In this document: positions 49,980 to 58,833 of the stretch, piece after piece
Layout: each line of letters opens with the position of its first letter
How positions within the stretch are numbered: the first letter of the stretch is position 1
Assembly: GCF_000739735.1 (NCBI RefSeq)
Contig: NZ_BBJF01000003.1
Coordinates: 558,001 to 622,000 of the forward strand
Source: Paraburkholderia ginsengisoli NBRC 100965
GTDB lineage: Bacteria > Pseudomonadota > Gammaproteobacteria > Burkholderiales > Burkholderiaceae
DNA length: 64,000 nucleotides
Reading direction: 5' to 3'
Program-made: the position numbers and the translations under genes
Notes under the pieces: model-generated
What the model was told of the DNA's origin: nothing
Database searches by the model: none
Seen by the model: only the letters and a program-made list of their open reading frames with translations

Positions 49980-50390
49980 ATGAATGAAATGAACTCGAGT
50001 GATTTCGAAGCCCTTCTTACGGCGCAACGCAGCGCCATGATTCGCGATATTCCGACATCACCCGCCGTCGTTTCTACTGAAACGCCGACGCTTACCAAGG
50101 CGGAGCTTGCCGAGTTGCTGTTCGACAATGTCGGGCTCAACAAGCGGGAAGCGAAAGACATGGTCGAAGCGTTTTTCGAGGTGATCCGCGATGCGCTGGA
50201 GAGTGGCGACAGCGTGAAGCTGTCGGGGTTCGGCAACTTTCAGTTGCGTGACAAGCCCCAGCGTCCCGGCAGAAACCCGAAGACCGGCGAGGCGATTCCA
50301 ATCGCCGCGCGTCGCGTTGTGACGTTTCATGCAAGTCAAAAGCTGAAAGCGCTGGTCGAGAACGGCGCTGAAGCGAGCTTCGCGCGCTGA
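49980..50390 (+). CDS. ihfA: Integration host factor alpha subunit with N-terminal extension
   Basis: DNA-bending nucleoid protein that pairs with IhfB. The 136-residue product has the HU/IHF fold from about residue 38 ([20 protein letters not shown]), the beta-arm [20 protein letters not shown] and a C-terminal KLKALVEN. About 36 residues ([13 protein letters not shown]...) precede the point where E. coli IhfA starts. The start ATG has no clear Shine-Dalgarno; 49989 and a TTG at 49959 are alternatives. pheT-ihfA linkage is conserved among proteobacteria. Confidence 0.93.
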   Translation: MNEMNSSDFEALLTAQRSAMIRDIPTSPAVVSTETPTLTKAELAELLFDNVGLNKREAKDMVEAFFEVIRDALESGDSVKLSGFGNFQLRDKPQRPGRNPKTGEAIPIAARRVVTFHASQKLKALVENGAEASFAR

Positions 50391-50436
50391 TCGACTGGCG
50401 CACTCCTGCGCAACCCACTACGACGGCTAACTGACG

Positions 50437-50856
50437 ATGACAGCGACGATCGAAAAAGTCGTCTTGCCTCCGATTCCGGCGAAGCGCTACTTCACGATCG
50501 GTGAGGTCAGCGAGCTATGCGGCGTGAAACCGCATGTGTTGCGTTACTGGGAGCAGGAGTTCACGCAGTTGAGGCCGGTCAAGCGGCGCGGCAATCGTCG
50601 CTACTATCAGCATCACGAGGTGCTGTTGATCCGGCGGATTCGCGAGTTGCTGTACGAGCAGGGCTTCACGATCAATGGTGCGCGCAACCGGCTCGATTCG
50701 CATGGCGGCGGCGCGCATGGTGGTCCGGGTGCAGCGGGCGAGGAAGGCGAGGGCGCAGCCGCTGCGGAGCAGGTCCCTACGCAGGCGACAGCCGCGGTGG
50801 ACGTCGAGCAGTTGCGCAAGGAATTGCTGCACGTCATCGATTTGTTGAATCATTAG
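50437..50856 (+). CDS. MerR-family regulator downstream of ihfA
   Basis: A 139-residue protein with an N-terminal MerR winged helix ([56 protein letters not shown]), then a Gly/Ala-rich linker and a short C-terminal coiled coil ([17 protein letters not shown]). No metal-binding cysteines of MerR/CueR type are present. It follows ihfA by 46 bp, a gene order shared by many proteobacteria; its targets are unknown. Confidence 0.88.
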   Translation: MTATIEKVVLPPIPAKRYFTIGEVSELCGVKPHVLRYWEQEFTQLRPVKRRGNRRYYQHHEVLLIRRIRELLYEQGFTINGARNRLDSHGGGAHGGPGAAGEEGEGAAAAEQVPTQATAAVDVEQLRKELLHVIDLLNH

Positions 50857-50879
50857 GTCGCTTTGTTCGTACGAAGCGG

Positions 50880-50908
50880 TTCTAATCGAATGAAGTGTCT
50901 GTTATAAT
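50880..50908 (+). promoter_or_regulatory. tRNA-Pro promoter
   Basis: Perfect TATAAT at 50903-50908 with a 17-bp spacer from a weak -35 (TTCTAA). Transcription would begin just before the mature tRNA at 50920. Confidence 0.65.
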
Positions 50909-50919
50909 TTTGTGCTGTT

Positions 50920-51000
<81 letters not shown>

Positions 51001-51004
51001 AATC

Positions 51005-51038
51005 AAGGCCTCACAAGCAATGCTTGTGAGGCCTTTTT
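51005..51038 (+). terminator. Terminator after tRNA-Pro
   Basis: 13-bp stem (AAGGCCTCACAAG / CTTGTGAGGCCTT), 5-base loop, then TTTTT-type run. It lies 8 bp after the tRNA and faces the convergent acyl-CoA dehydrogenase gene. Confidence 0.92.
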
Positions 51039-51112
51039 CGTTTTCGTCGCTAGCAAATCGCTGGCAAAGCCGCGCATACCACGCGCGGCCTTCACAGATC
51101 CTCAAGCGGTCT

Positions 51113-52264
51113 TCACCCAGCCCCCAGCGCCACGAACCTCTCCAGATGATGATCCTCATCCCCAAGCTGATGATCGATCATTACAAGGCGCTTCGCATAG
51201 TGAGCGAGCGGCAGTTCCCACGTCATGCCGATTCCGCCATGCAGCTGAATACATTCCTCCGCAACCAGCGCGCCGATCCTGCCGATGCTGTACTTCGCCG
51301 CCGATACTGCCCGCTCACGCACCCGCCGCTCGCCATCGAGCGCCGCGGCCGCATTGATCACCGCTGAGCGCGCCTGTTCGATTTCAAGCAGCAGATCGGC
51401 CATCCGATGCTGCAAAGCCTGGAAGCTGCCGATCGGCACGCCGAACTGCTTGCGCGTGCGCAGATACTCGAGCGTGTGATCTTTCGCGACATCCATCGCG
51501 CCGACCGCTTCCGCACACAACGCGAGCACGCCGCAGCCAATCGCATATTCGAGCGTCGCGAAGCCTTCGCCCGCGACGCCGAGCACGGCATCATCGCCGA
51601 GCGCGACGTTGTCGAACGTGACTTCGGCCGCGCGTCCGCCGTCGATCTTCCGATAGCCGCGCACGTTCACGCCCGCTGCGTCGCGAGGCACGAGAAAGAG
51701 GGTGAGGCCTTCTTCCGCGTCGTCGGCGCCGCTCGTGCGCGCCGACACGAGAAACACGGAAGCATGCTCGCCATGCTGGACAACCGCTTTCGCGCCGTTC
51801 AGTTGCCACGCGGCGTTGCCGCTGTCACTGTCGCCATTGCCACGTTGCGCACGCGTCGTCACACGCGCGAGTTCGTAGTGCGAATCCGGTTCTCCATGCG
51901 CCAGTGCGACGATCCGCGACCCATCGATTAACTCACTGAGCGCGGCTTGCTGCGTATCGTTGCCGCTGCGAGCAATGGCCCGCCCGACGATCAGCGCATC
52001 GAGAAACGGCTCGACCACGAGACCACGGCCGAGGCTCTCGAACACGACGGCGATATCGAAACCGCCGCCGCCGAACCCGCCGTGCGCTTCATCGAACAAT
52101 GCGCCGATAATGCCAAGCTCCGCAAAGCGCCCCCACAGTTCCGTGCTAAAACCTTGGTCCGAGCGCGCGATCCGATCGCGCGTCTCGAAGCCGTATTGCT
52201 CGCTGACAAACCGGTTCAGCGTATCCGCCAGCATGCGGCGGTCTTCGGTGTGCTGGAAATTCAT
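51113..52264 (-). CDS. Acyl-CoA dehydrogenase, PimD-like
   Basis: FAD-dependent acyl-CoA dehydrogenase of 383 residues. MNFQHTEDRRMLADTLNRFV, GGFGGGGFDIAVVFESLGRG, the FAD-binding RKQFGVPIGSFQALQHRMAD and C-terminal CIQLHGGIGMTWELPLAHYA define the family. It diverges in the middle (VVQHGEHASVFLVSA), like the smaller of paired acyl-CoA dehydrogenases such as PimD. No clear catalytic Glu assignment can be made by eye. Electrons would pass to ETF. It is the last gene of a three-gene operon, 12 bp after the next dehydrogenase. Confidence 0.88.
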   Translation of the reverse strand: MNFQHTEDRRMLADTLNRFVSEQYGFETRDRIARSDQGFSTELWGRFAELGIIGALFDEAHGGFGGGGFDIAVVFESLGRGLVVEPFLDALIVGRAIARSGNDTQQAALSELIDGSRIVALAHGEPDSHYELARVTTRAQRGNGDSDSGNAAWQLNGAKAVVQHGEHASVFLVSARTSGADDAEEGLTLFLVPRDAAGVNVRGYRKIDGGRAAEVTFDNVALGDDAVLGVAGEGFATLEYAIGCGVLALCAEAVGAMDVAKDHTLEYLRTRKQFGVPIGSFQALQHRMADLLLEIEQARSAVINAAAALDGERRVRERAVSAAKYSIGRIGALVAEECIQLHGGIGMTWELPLAHYAKRLVMIDHQLGDEDHHLERFVALGAG

Positions 52265-52276
52265 GACGTGCGCCTC

Positions 52277-53485
52277 TTACAGTCCCAGGATCATTTTGGA
52301 AATGATGTTTTTCTGGATTTCGTTCGAGCCGCCGAAGATCGACAGCTTGCGATTGTTGAAGTAAAGCGAAGCGGCGCTCGCGGCTTCATCGGGGCCGACC
52401 GGTAGGTCATCGAAACCGTCGTGCAGCGCTTCCTCGACGAACGGCTGTGCATACGCGCCCATCGCGCGGCGCGTCAGCGACGAGATTTCCTGGCGAATCT
52501 CGGTGCCGCGAATCTTCAGCATCGAACTCTCGGCGCCCGGCACGCCACCGCCCGCCACTGCCGCGATCACGCGCAGGTTGGTGGTCTTCATGTTCTCCAG
52601 GTCGATCTCGACGCGCGCCATGCGCGCCGCGAACGCGGGGTCCCGCGCCAGCGGCTTGCCGTTGCGCAGTTGCTTCGCGGCAATCTTGCGCAGCCGGTTG
52701 AACGCGGCCACAGAAAAACCGACGCCCGCGATATTCGTGCGCTCATACGTGAGCAGATACTTCGCGTAGGTCCAGCCCTTGTTCTCTTCGCCGACGAGAT
52801 TCGCCACCGGCACACGCACGTCGGTGAAGAACACTTCGTTGACTTCGTGCTCGCCGTCGAGCGTGATGATCGGGCGCACGTCGACGCCCGGTGTATTCAT
52901 GTCGATCAGCAGGAAGCTGATGCCTTCCTGCTTGCGCACGTCGGTCGCGGTGCGCACGAGGCAGAAGATCATGTTCGCGTAGTGGCCGAGCGTGGTCCAC
53001 GTCTTCTGGCCATTGACGATGTAATGCTCGCCTTGCGCATCCGAACCGCGCACGGCAGTCGTTTTCACTGACGCCAGATCGGAGCCCGCGCCCGGCTCCG
53101 AGTAGCCCTGACACCACCAGTCGGAGCCGTCGAGAATACGCGGCAGCCAATACCGCTTCTGCGATTCGCTGCCGTATTTGATCAGCACCGGCCCGAGCAT
53201 GTTGACGCCGAACGGCACCACGCGCGGCGCGCCGGCCAGCGCGCATTCGTTTTCGAAGATGAACTTCTGCACCGCGTTCCAGCCGGGACCGCTGTACTCC
53301 TTCGGCCAGTGATTCGCCAGCCAGCCTTGCGCATGCAGAATCGCGTGCCATTCGGCCATGTCGTCGCGCGTGAGGCGGCGCCCGCCGTGCACCTTGTCCG
53401 CGAGTCTTCGTGGAAGCCGGTCGCGCAGGAAAGCCTGCACGTCGGCGCGGAAGGCTTCCTCGTCAGGGGTGAAGTTCAGATCCAT
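52277..53485 (-). CDS. Acyl-CoA dehydrogenase, PimC-like
   Basis: A 402-residue acyl-CoA dehydrogenase: MDLNFTPDEEAFRADVQAFL, NHWPKEYSGPGWNAVQKFIF, CQGYSEPGAGSDLASVKTTA (FAD/substrate region), NGQKTWTTLGHYA and C-terminal SIFGGSNEIQKNIISKMILG. The C-terminus is the classical FAD contact GGSNEIQ. With the following gene it probably forms a heteromeric dehydrogenase, as proposed for PimCD. Substrate class is inferred, not shown. Second gene of the operon; 33 bp from the FadB-like gene. Confidence 0.9.
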   Translation of the reverse strand: MDLNFTPDEEAFRADVQAFLRDRLPRRLADKVHGGRRLTRDDMAEWHAILHAQGWLANHWPKEYSGPGWNAVQKFIFENECALAGAPRVVPFGVNMLGPVLIKYGSESQKRYWLPRILDGSDWWCQGYSEPGAGSDLASVKTTAVRGSDAQGEHYIVNGQKTWTTLGHYANMIFCLVRTATDVRKQEGISFLLIDMNTPGVDVRPIITLDGEHEVNEVFFTDVRVPVANLVGEENKGWTYAKYLLTYERTNIAGVGFSVAAFNRLRKIAAKQLRNGKPLARDPAFAARMARVEIDLENMKTTNLRVIAAVAGGGVPGAESSMLKIRGTEIRQEISSLTRRAMGAYAQPFVEEALHDGFDDLPVGPDEAASAASLYFNNRKLSIFGGSNEIQKNIISKMILGL

Positions 53486-53518
53486 AGCGGGTTATTCCGT
53501 AGAGATTGAGAGGTCGTG

Positions 53519-55645
53519 TCAGGCGGTCTGATTCAGGCTCGCGAAATCGGCGCCGCGTTCCACGAGGTCGATCAGCAACGGCGACGCTTGCCAGAACAGC
53601 GGGTCTTCTTTCGCGAACTCGCGGATGTCGGCGAGAATTTTTGGCAGGCCGACCCTGTCCGCGTATTTCATCGGACCGCCGCGATAACGCGGAAATCCAT
53701 AGCCATACAGGAAGGTCACATCGACATCCAGCGGCCGCAGCGCGATGCCTTCGTGCACGACGTTCGCGCCTTCGTTGATCATCGCAGCCATGTAGCGGCG
53801 CACGATCTCCTCGTCGGTGAAAGTGCGCGGCGTGATGCCGGCGCGCTCGCGTTCGGCGTCGATGATCGCTTCGACTTCCGGATCGGGCGTGCCACTGCGC
53901 GATCCTTCGGGGTACAGATAAAATCCGCGTCCAGTCTTCTGGCCGAACCAGCCGCGTTCGCACAGGCGGTCGGCGATCTGCACGTAGCGCGCGGCGGGGT
54001 TGCGGGTGGCCGCGCGTCGCTTGCGCGTGGCCCAGCCGATGTCGCCGCCCGCGAGGTCGACCACCTGGAACGGACCCATCGGAAAACCGAAGGCCCGCAC
54101 CGCCGCGTCGATCTGGTAGGGCGACGCGCCGTCTTCCATCATCGCGTCGGCGGCGCTGCGATACACAGCGAGCACGCGGTTGCCAATGAAGCCGTCGCAC
54201 ACGCCCGCGCGCACCGGCGTCTTGCGCAGCTTCTTCGCGAGTTCGAACGCGGTGGCGACCACGTCCGCGCTGACCTGCTTCGGCACGACCACTTCGAGCA
54301 GCTTCATGATGTTGGCGGGCGAGAAGAAGTGCAGGCCGATCACGTCGGCGGGACGCGAGATGCTGGCGGCAATCGCGTCGATGTCGAGATACGACGTGTT
54401 GGTCGCGAGCACCGCACCGGCTTTGCAGACGCGATCCAGTTCGGCGAACACGGCCTTCTTCACCGCGAGGTCTTCGAACACGGCTTCGATCACGAGGTCT
54501 GCTTGAGCGAGCGCGTCGTACGACGTGCTGCCGTTCCAGCGCGTCATGATCTCGGCTTTCTTTTCCGCGCTCAACCGGCCTTTGGCAATCAGTCCATCGT
54601 AGACCTTTTCGATGTGCGCGCGCCCACGTGCAAGCGACCCGTCGTCGCGTTCGACCATCGTCACCGGCAGCCCCGCGTCGAGCACCGCGACCGCGATGCC
54701 CGCGCCCATCGTGCCGCCGCCCACCACACCGATGCTGTTGAGCGCGCGCGGTTTCGCGTTGCGCGTCTCGGGCGCCTTCAGCACCTCGCGCTCGGCAAAG
54801 AACGCGTGAATCAGGCCGGCACGCTGCGGGCTGTCGATACATTGCAGGAACAGTTTGCGTTCGAGTCGCAGGCCGTCGTCGAAAGGCTGTTCGGTCGCGG
54901 CTTCTACGGCCTCGACGATTTTCAGCGGCGAGAACAGGCCGCGCGACTTCTTCGTGGTGTCCGCGCGCGCCGTCGCGACGGCGGCAAGACCCGCGGCGCG
55001 ATCGGCGAGCGCTGCGGCGTCGCGCGTGCGGCGCACCGGCGCGTGCGCGGCCAGCAGTTCGTGCGTGTACGCGAGCCCTTCCGCGAGGACATCGCCGCTG
55101 TTGCCGAGCCGGTCGACCAGACCCAGCGCCAACGCCTCCTTCGCGCCGGCGTGCCGGCCGCTGAGGATCAGATCGAGCGCGGCGGCCGCACCGATCAGAC
55201 GCGGCGTGCGCTGCGTGCCGCCCGCGCCCGGCAGCAGCCCGAGTTGCACCTCGGGCAACCCGAGTTTCGCGCCGTCGACCGCGAGCCGGTAGTGCGCGGC
55301 GAGCGCCACTTCCAGACCGCCGCCGAGCGCCGCGCCATGAATCGCGGCGACGACCGGCTTCGTGCACGCCTCGATGCGGTTGCACACGTCCGGCAGCGAC
55401 GGCGGCGCCGGTGGTTTGCCGAATTCGCGAATATCCGCTCCGGCGATGAAATTGCGCCCCGCGCCGACGATGAGCACGGCTTCGACGGCCTTGTCGGCGT
55501 CGGCGGCTTCGATAGCGGCGAGCAGGCCGCGCCGCACGTCGGCGGACAGCGCGTTGACCGGCGGATGGTCGAGGGTGACGAGCAGCACCTTGCCGCGCAG
55601 TTCGCGCGTGACAGTGGCGGCGTCGGCCGAAGGGGTGAGGGTCAT
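53519..55645 (-). CDS. Bifunctional enoyl-CoA hydratase/3-hydroxyacyl-CoA dehydrogenase
   Basis: FadB/FadJ/PimF-like enzyme of 708 residues catalysing hydration and NAD-linked oxidation in beta-oxidation. Residues 1-200 form a crotonase domain (AGRNFIAGADIREFGKP, GAALGGGLEVALAA and LPEVQLGLLPGAGGTQR carry its two glutamates). The Rossmann dehydrogenase begins near 305 (IGVVGGGTMGAGIA) and includes GLHFFSPANIMKLLEVV and CDGFIGNRVLAVYR. A thiolase domain is absent. ATG at 55645 with AGGAG upstream; longer open frames upstream are not coding. First gene of the operon; divergent LysR gene upstream. Confidence 0.92.
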   Translation of the reverse strand: MTLTPSADAATVTRELRGKVLLVTLDHPPVNALSADVRRGLLAAIEAADADKAVEAVLIVGAGRNFIAGADIREFGKPPAPPSLPDVCNRIEACTKPVVAAIHGAALGGGLEVALAAHYRLAVDGAKLGLPEVQLGLLPGAGGTQRTPRLIGAAAALDLILSGRHAGAKEALALGLVDRLGNSGDVLAEGLAYTHELLAAHAPVRRTRDAAALADRAAGLAAVATARADTTKKSRGLFSPLKIVEAVEAATEQPFDDGLRLERKLFLQCIDSPQRAGLIHAFFAEREVLKAPETRNAKPRALNSIGVVGGGTMGAGIAVAVLDAGLPVTMVERDDGSLARGRAHIEKVYDGLIAKGRLSAEKKAEIMTRWNGSTSYDALAQADLVIEAVFEDLAVKKAVFAELDRVCKAGAVLATNTSYLDIDAIAASISRPADVIGLHFFSPANIMKLLEVVVPKQVSADVVATAFELAKKLRKTPVRAGVCDGFIGNRVLAVYRSAADAMMEDGASPYQIDAAVRAFGFPMGPFQVVDLAGGDIGWATRKRRAATRNPAARYVQIADRLCERGWFGQKTGRGFYLYPEGSRSGTPDPEVEAIIDAERERAGITPRTFTDEEIVRRYMAAMINEGANVVHEGIALRPLDVDVTFLYGYGFPRYRGGPMKYADRVGLPKILADIREFAKEDPLFWQASPLLIDLVERGADFASLNQTA

Positions 55646-55774
55646 GGTGTCGTCTCCTGGGTCGGCCGGGGGTGGCGCTTCAGCGCCTTTCCGGCCCCAT
55701 GCAAGTTGATGGCTCACTGTTCTGGCGGCAGGCCGGACAAGCCGGGTCTGGCGAAGTGTCCTGATTGTGAAGCG

Positions 55775-55831
55775 GTCAAGGTTTGTTGACAATTCCATGG
55801 GCGATTGACAGACTGTCAAGGTTATTTTGAC
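55775..55831. promoter_or_regulatory. Cluster of TTGAC/GTCAA half-sites in a divergent promoter
   Basis: Five half-sites alternate in orientation: GTCAA (55775-55779), TTGAC (55786-55790), TTGAC (55805-55809), GTCAA (55815-55819), TTGAC (55827-55831). One pair forms the perfect palindrome TTGACAGACTGTCAA (55805-55819), a T-N11-A LysR-type box. Centre spacings of about 10-12 and 19 bp match turns of B-DNA. The cluster lies just before the LysR start and upstream of the FadB-like operon. Confidence 0.65.
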
Positions 55832-55843
55832 AAAGGCGCGGCG

Positions 55844-56752
55844 ATGGACGTCAATTCCCTGACTTTGCTCGTCGACATCCTTGATGCCGGCAATCTGAGC
55901 GAAGCCGCGCGCCGGCTTAAGATGAGCCGCGCGAACGTGAGCTACCACCTGAATCAACTGGAGCGTTCGATCGGGCTGCAACTGGTTCGACGCACCACGC
56001 GCCGGGTCGAGGCGACCGAAATCGGTCTGCAGCTTTACGAGCACGGCCGCACGATCCAGAACGCGCTGCTCGCGGCGCGCGAGTCGGTCGCAACGCTCGG
56101 CCAGAGCCTGCAGGGGCGTGTGCGGCTCAGCGTGCCGAGCGGCTACGGTCAACTCGTGATGTCGGACTGGCTGATCGCGTTCAAGCGGCTGTATCCCGGC
56201 ATCGTGCTGGATGTGATGTTCGAAAACCGCGTCGAGGACCTGATGCGCGACGAAGTCGACATCGCGGTGCGGGTGATGTCGGAGCCGCCGCAAAACCTGG
56301 TGGCGCGCGACATGGGACCGGTGAGTTACGTCGCGTGTGCATCGCCGGCTTTTGCGCAGACGCATGGGATGCCCGCGAGACTCGACGATCTGCGCACCGC
56401 GCCGCTGATCACGGCGGCCGTGGTCGGCCGGCAGTTACGCGTCGCCGCCTATCTGCGCGACGAGCGGCACGAAGTGCTGCTGGAGCCGGCGATCATCTCC
56501 GAAAACTTTCTGTTTCTGCGGCAGGCGGTGCTCGCGGGGCTGGGCGTAGGGCTCGTGCCCGACTATGTGGTGCAGGACGACCTGAAGCGCGGCGACGTCG
56601 TGACCGCGCTCGATGAATGGCGCCTGAGCATCTTCGGCACACACATGTACATGCTGTATATGCCGAACCGGCATCACACGCGCGCGGCCGCGACTTTTAT
56701 CGAATTCGTTTTGCAGCAGGCGCAGGGAAGTGGGCGCGGCGTGGCGGCGTGA
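55844..56752 (+). CDS. LysR-family regulator of the acyl-CoA operon
   Basis: A 302-residue LysR protein with N-terminal winged helix (MDVNSLTLLVDILDAGNLSE, RANVSYHLNQLERSIG, LVRRTTRRVEATEIG) and an inducer-binding domain (VRLSVPSGYGQLVMSDWL, AVLAGLGVGLVPDYVVQ). ATG at 55844 with the usual MDVNSL start; an upstream extension to 55805 lies inside the operator cluster. It probably controls the divergent FadB-like/acyl-CoA dehydrogenase operon and itself; the inducer is probably an acyl-CoA or dicarboxylate intermediate (inference). Confidence 0.88.
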   Translation: MDVNSLTLLVDILDAGNLSEAARRLKMSRANVSYHLNQLERSIGLQLVRRTTRRVEATEIGLQLYEHGRTIQNALLAARESVATLGQSLQGRVRLSVPSGYGQLVMSDWLIAFKRLYPGIVLDVMFENRVEDLMRDEVDIAVRVMSEPPQNLVARDMGPVSYVACASPAFAQTHGMPARLDDLRTAPLITAAVVGRQLRVAAYLRDERHEVLLEPAIISENFLFLRQAVLAGLGVGLVPDYVVQDDLKRGDVVTALDEWRLSIFGTHMYMLYMPNRHHTRAAATFIEFVLQQAQGSGRGVAA

Positions 56753-56839
56753 GAATGGGCGCGTCGTTGGACGCGCGGCACTGCGAATGGCCAACAGGCA
56801 CGCGACGAGTTTTCGCGCAGCGCGTGCGCCGCTTGTCGC

Positions 56840-57706
56840 TCACACGCCGAGTCTGCGCCCGATCGCCGTCCTCACCATCGGGACACCGATCTGCAACAGC
56901 TTGCGCACGCCTTCGTCGAGTCCGACCTTCTGCACGGTGTTGTCGATCATCGTCTGCATCACGCTGGTTGGGTAGAACTCGCGGAACAGGCTGTTCGCGC
57001 CGGTTCGCGCGAACACCTGATGCAGGAACGAACCGGCGGGCGGCCCGATCCGTTTGAAGAGCCCCATCTTGACGACGCGATTGTTCCAGAGATGCAGTGC
57101 GTAGGAGTCCGTGCAAAGCGCCGAGCATTCGTCCAGGTACTTCGGCAGAAATACCTTGTAGTAGTCGTCGAAATGCACCGGGTAGAACAGGCTTTCGGGC
57201 AGACCAGCCTTCATGCCGTAGATCGCCGTCAACAGACGCGGGCCGGTGTCGCCCCAGCTGAGGTTGGTCTTTTTCATCGCCTCGACCCGTTGGATCACGT
57301 CGTGCAGACGCGCGTCGTCGGGATCGAGGCGCAGCAGCGCATTACAGATGCTGGTGCCGCTCTCCCTGCCGATCAGATTGGGCGGCGCGTTGAGATCGAA
57401 ATCGCGCAGCAGCAACATGTCGGTGTCGATCCATATCTCGTCGGTCTTCGTGAACATCACGAAGCGGAAGTAATCGGTGAAATGCGCGATCGACGGCACG
57501 CCATGAATCGGGAAGTCGTTCAGCGCGTCGGGCGGCAGAATCGCGCTGGCGTCTTTCGCGGCCACGCCGGTGGGCAGATTCCGGATCGGCTCGTAACTGT
57601 ACAGCGCCACTTCGCTACCGAAAGCCGTGAATGAATTCAGGCACGCCACCTCATAGGGCGAGAGTTCGGGACCATGCCAGAACGACGCAAACCTTGCTTT
57701 ACTCAT
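56840..57706 (-). CDS. Glycosyltransferase-like protein with DXD motif
   Basis: A 288-residue cytosolic protein beginning MSKARFASFWHGPELSPYEV. A DXD-type metal/nucleotide-sugar motif lies in EIWIDTDMLLLRDFDL after HFTDYFRFVMF, and an acceptor region SWGDTGPRLLTAIYG follows; the arrangement recalls GT32-like sugar transferases. The substrate and product are unknown. It stands alone between the LysR gene and the tetR gene. A 9-bp inverted repeat flanks its upstream region. Confidence 0.7.
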   Translation of the reverse strand: MSKARFASFWHGPELSPYEVACLNSFTAFGSEVALYSYEPIRNLPTGVAAKDASAILPPDALNDFPIHGVPSIAHFTDYFRFVMFTKTDEIWIDTDMLLLRDFDLNAPPNLIGRESGTSICNALLRLDPDDARLHDVIQRVEAMKKTNLSWGDTGPRLLTAIYGMKAGLPESLFYPVHFDDYYKVFLPKYLDECSALCTDSYALHLWNNRVVKMGLFKRIGPPAGSFLHQVFARTGANSLFREFYPTSVMQTMIDNTVQKVGLDEGVRKLLQIGVPMVRTAIGRRLGV

Positions 57707-57708
57707 AA

Positions 57709-57795
57709 GGTATCCGGGAGTAACCGCTGAAGATGAGATTGGCGCCGTGCGCGACGAGCGAGTGCCGCTCCTGGCACAGCTACTTCCCCGGATAC
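57709..57795. repeat. 9-bp inverted repeat upstream of the glycosyltransferase-like gene
   Basis: GTATCCGGG at about 57709 recurs inverted as CCCGGATAC at 57787-57795. The arms are about 70 bp apart in the untranslated region, so they could form an mRNA stem or two operator sites. Nothing else in this 240-bp stretch is recognisable. Confidence 0.5.
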
Positions 57796-57948
57796 TAGGC
57801 GAACAGATTGGCCGTCACGCATAAAAGGCCGTAATCACACACGAGTTGGCGCAAAACGCTGAGGTGGCTGGCGTCTTGCAGGAAATCGGACAGCGCTCGG
57901 CACGCGCTGCGCGAGAAATGCGACGGTCTCCCAGGCGACGCCGCGGCG

Positions 57949-58653
57949 CTATTTCGACACCGCCGCCTCGAAGCGCTTCACCGCGCCGACGATATCGCCG
58001 CGCAGTTGCTGGAGCGCGGCGCGCCGCGTATCCGGCGGCACGAGACCTTGCCACAGCAGGCCGGCAAGCGACGCGGCGGTGGCTTCGATATCGACGGCTT
58101 TCTCTTTGCGCACGGCGTCCCATAGCACGTGTTCCATCGGCCCGTAGACGGCGGAGCGCAACAGGCCGAGCGGCATGTCGGCACGCACGTCGCCATTCGC
58201 GACGCCTTCGGCGAGCACGCTCATCATCGGCGCGGTATAGCGGCGCTGCAATTCGACGATCACGTCGCCGAACTTGTCGTCCTTCTCGCGTCCTTCGGAG
58301 AGAATCAGCGCGCACAGTCCAGTGCCGTCGACGGTCAACCGGTACAGATGCGTGCGCACCAGGTACGTGAATTTGCTGCGCGTACCGGCGATCAGCGGCA
58401 ATTCGTTTTCGACCTGCGCGATGATCTCGTCATACCAGGTGACGAGCACGCGCACGCACAGATCGCGTTTGCTCGCGAAGTAAGTGAAGATCGTCGCCTC
58501 GGAGACGCCGACGCGCCGCGCGATTTCCGTCATGGTGGCGCAAGCGTAGCCGACTTCGGAAAACACGAGCCGGGCCGTTTCAAGGATTGCCTTGAGACGC
58601 TGCTCGGAGCGCGCCTGCACGGGCACGCGGCGGGAGACGGAGGATGTGGTCAT
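57949..58653 (-). CDS. TetR-family repressor
   Basis: A 234-residue regulator. The N-terminal helix-turn-helix is clear: LKAILETARLVFSEVGYACA, TMTEIARRVGVSEATIFTYF, ASKRDLCVRVL. The C-terminal ligand domain is less conserved. The ATG at 58653 has a weak ribosome binding site; a longer open frame to 58746 overlaps an operator palindrome. It is divergent from the PECR-like reductase gene, with one palindrome in front of each gene, so it very probably represses both units; an acyl-CoA ligand is inference. Confidence 0.88.
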   Translation of the reverse strand: MTTSSVSRRVPVQARSEQRLKAILETARLVFSEVGYACATMTEIARRVGVSEATIFTYFASKRDLCVRVLVTWYDEIIAQVENELPLIAGTRSKFTYLVRTHLYRLTVDGTGLCALILSEGREKDDKFGDVIVELQRRYTAPMMSVLAEGVANGDVRADMPLGLLRSAVYGPMEHVLWDAVRKEKAVDIEATAASLAGLLWQGLVPPDTRRAALQQLRGDIVGAVKRFEAAVSK

Positions 58654-58690
58654 CGAGACAATGGCTGCGGCGGATGGAAAGGGCGGATAA

Positions 58691-58707
58691 ATTGAGTTTA
58701 GCTCAAT
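58691..58707. promoter_or_regulatory. TetR operator candidate, tetR side
   Basis: ATTGAG-TTTAG-CTCAAT, a 17-bp palindrome 38 bp upstream of the tetR start. It matches the second site (58776-58792) in both half-site sequence and 5-bp spacing. Confidence 0.7.
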
Positions 58708-58775
58708 CTCTGTTCCAGTAACCATTCGCGAAAATAGCGTTTGCAAATTACGTTGCTATATTGGTTCACTCATAA

Positions 58776-58792
58776 CTTGAGTTACACTCAAT
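58776..58792. promoter_or_regulatory. TetR operator candidate, reductase side
   Basis: CTTGAG-TTACA-CTCAAT, the partner of the site at 58691-58707, with TTGAG/CTCAA half-sites. It lies 42 bp upstream of the reductase ATG; centre-to-centre distance between the two is 85 bp, about eight helical turns. Confidence 0.7.
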
Positions 58793-58833
58793 TTTTTCAA
58801 AGCCGCAGCAAGCAAGTGATGGAGACACCCCAC

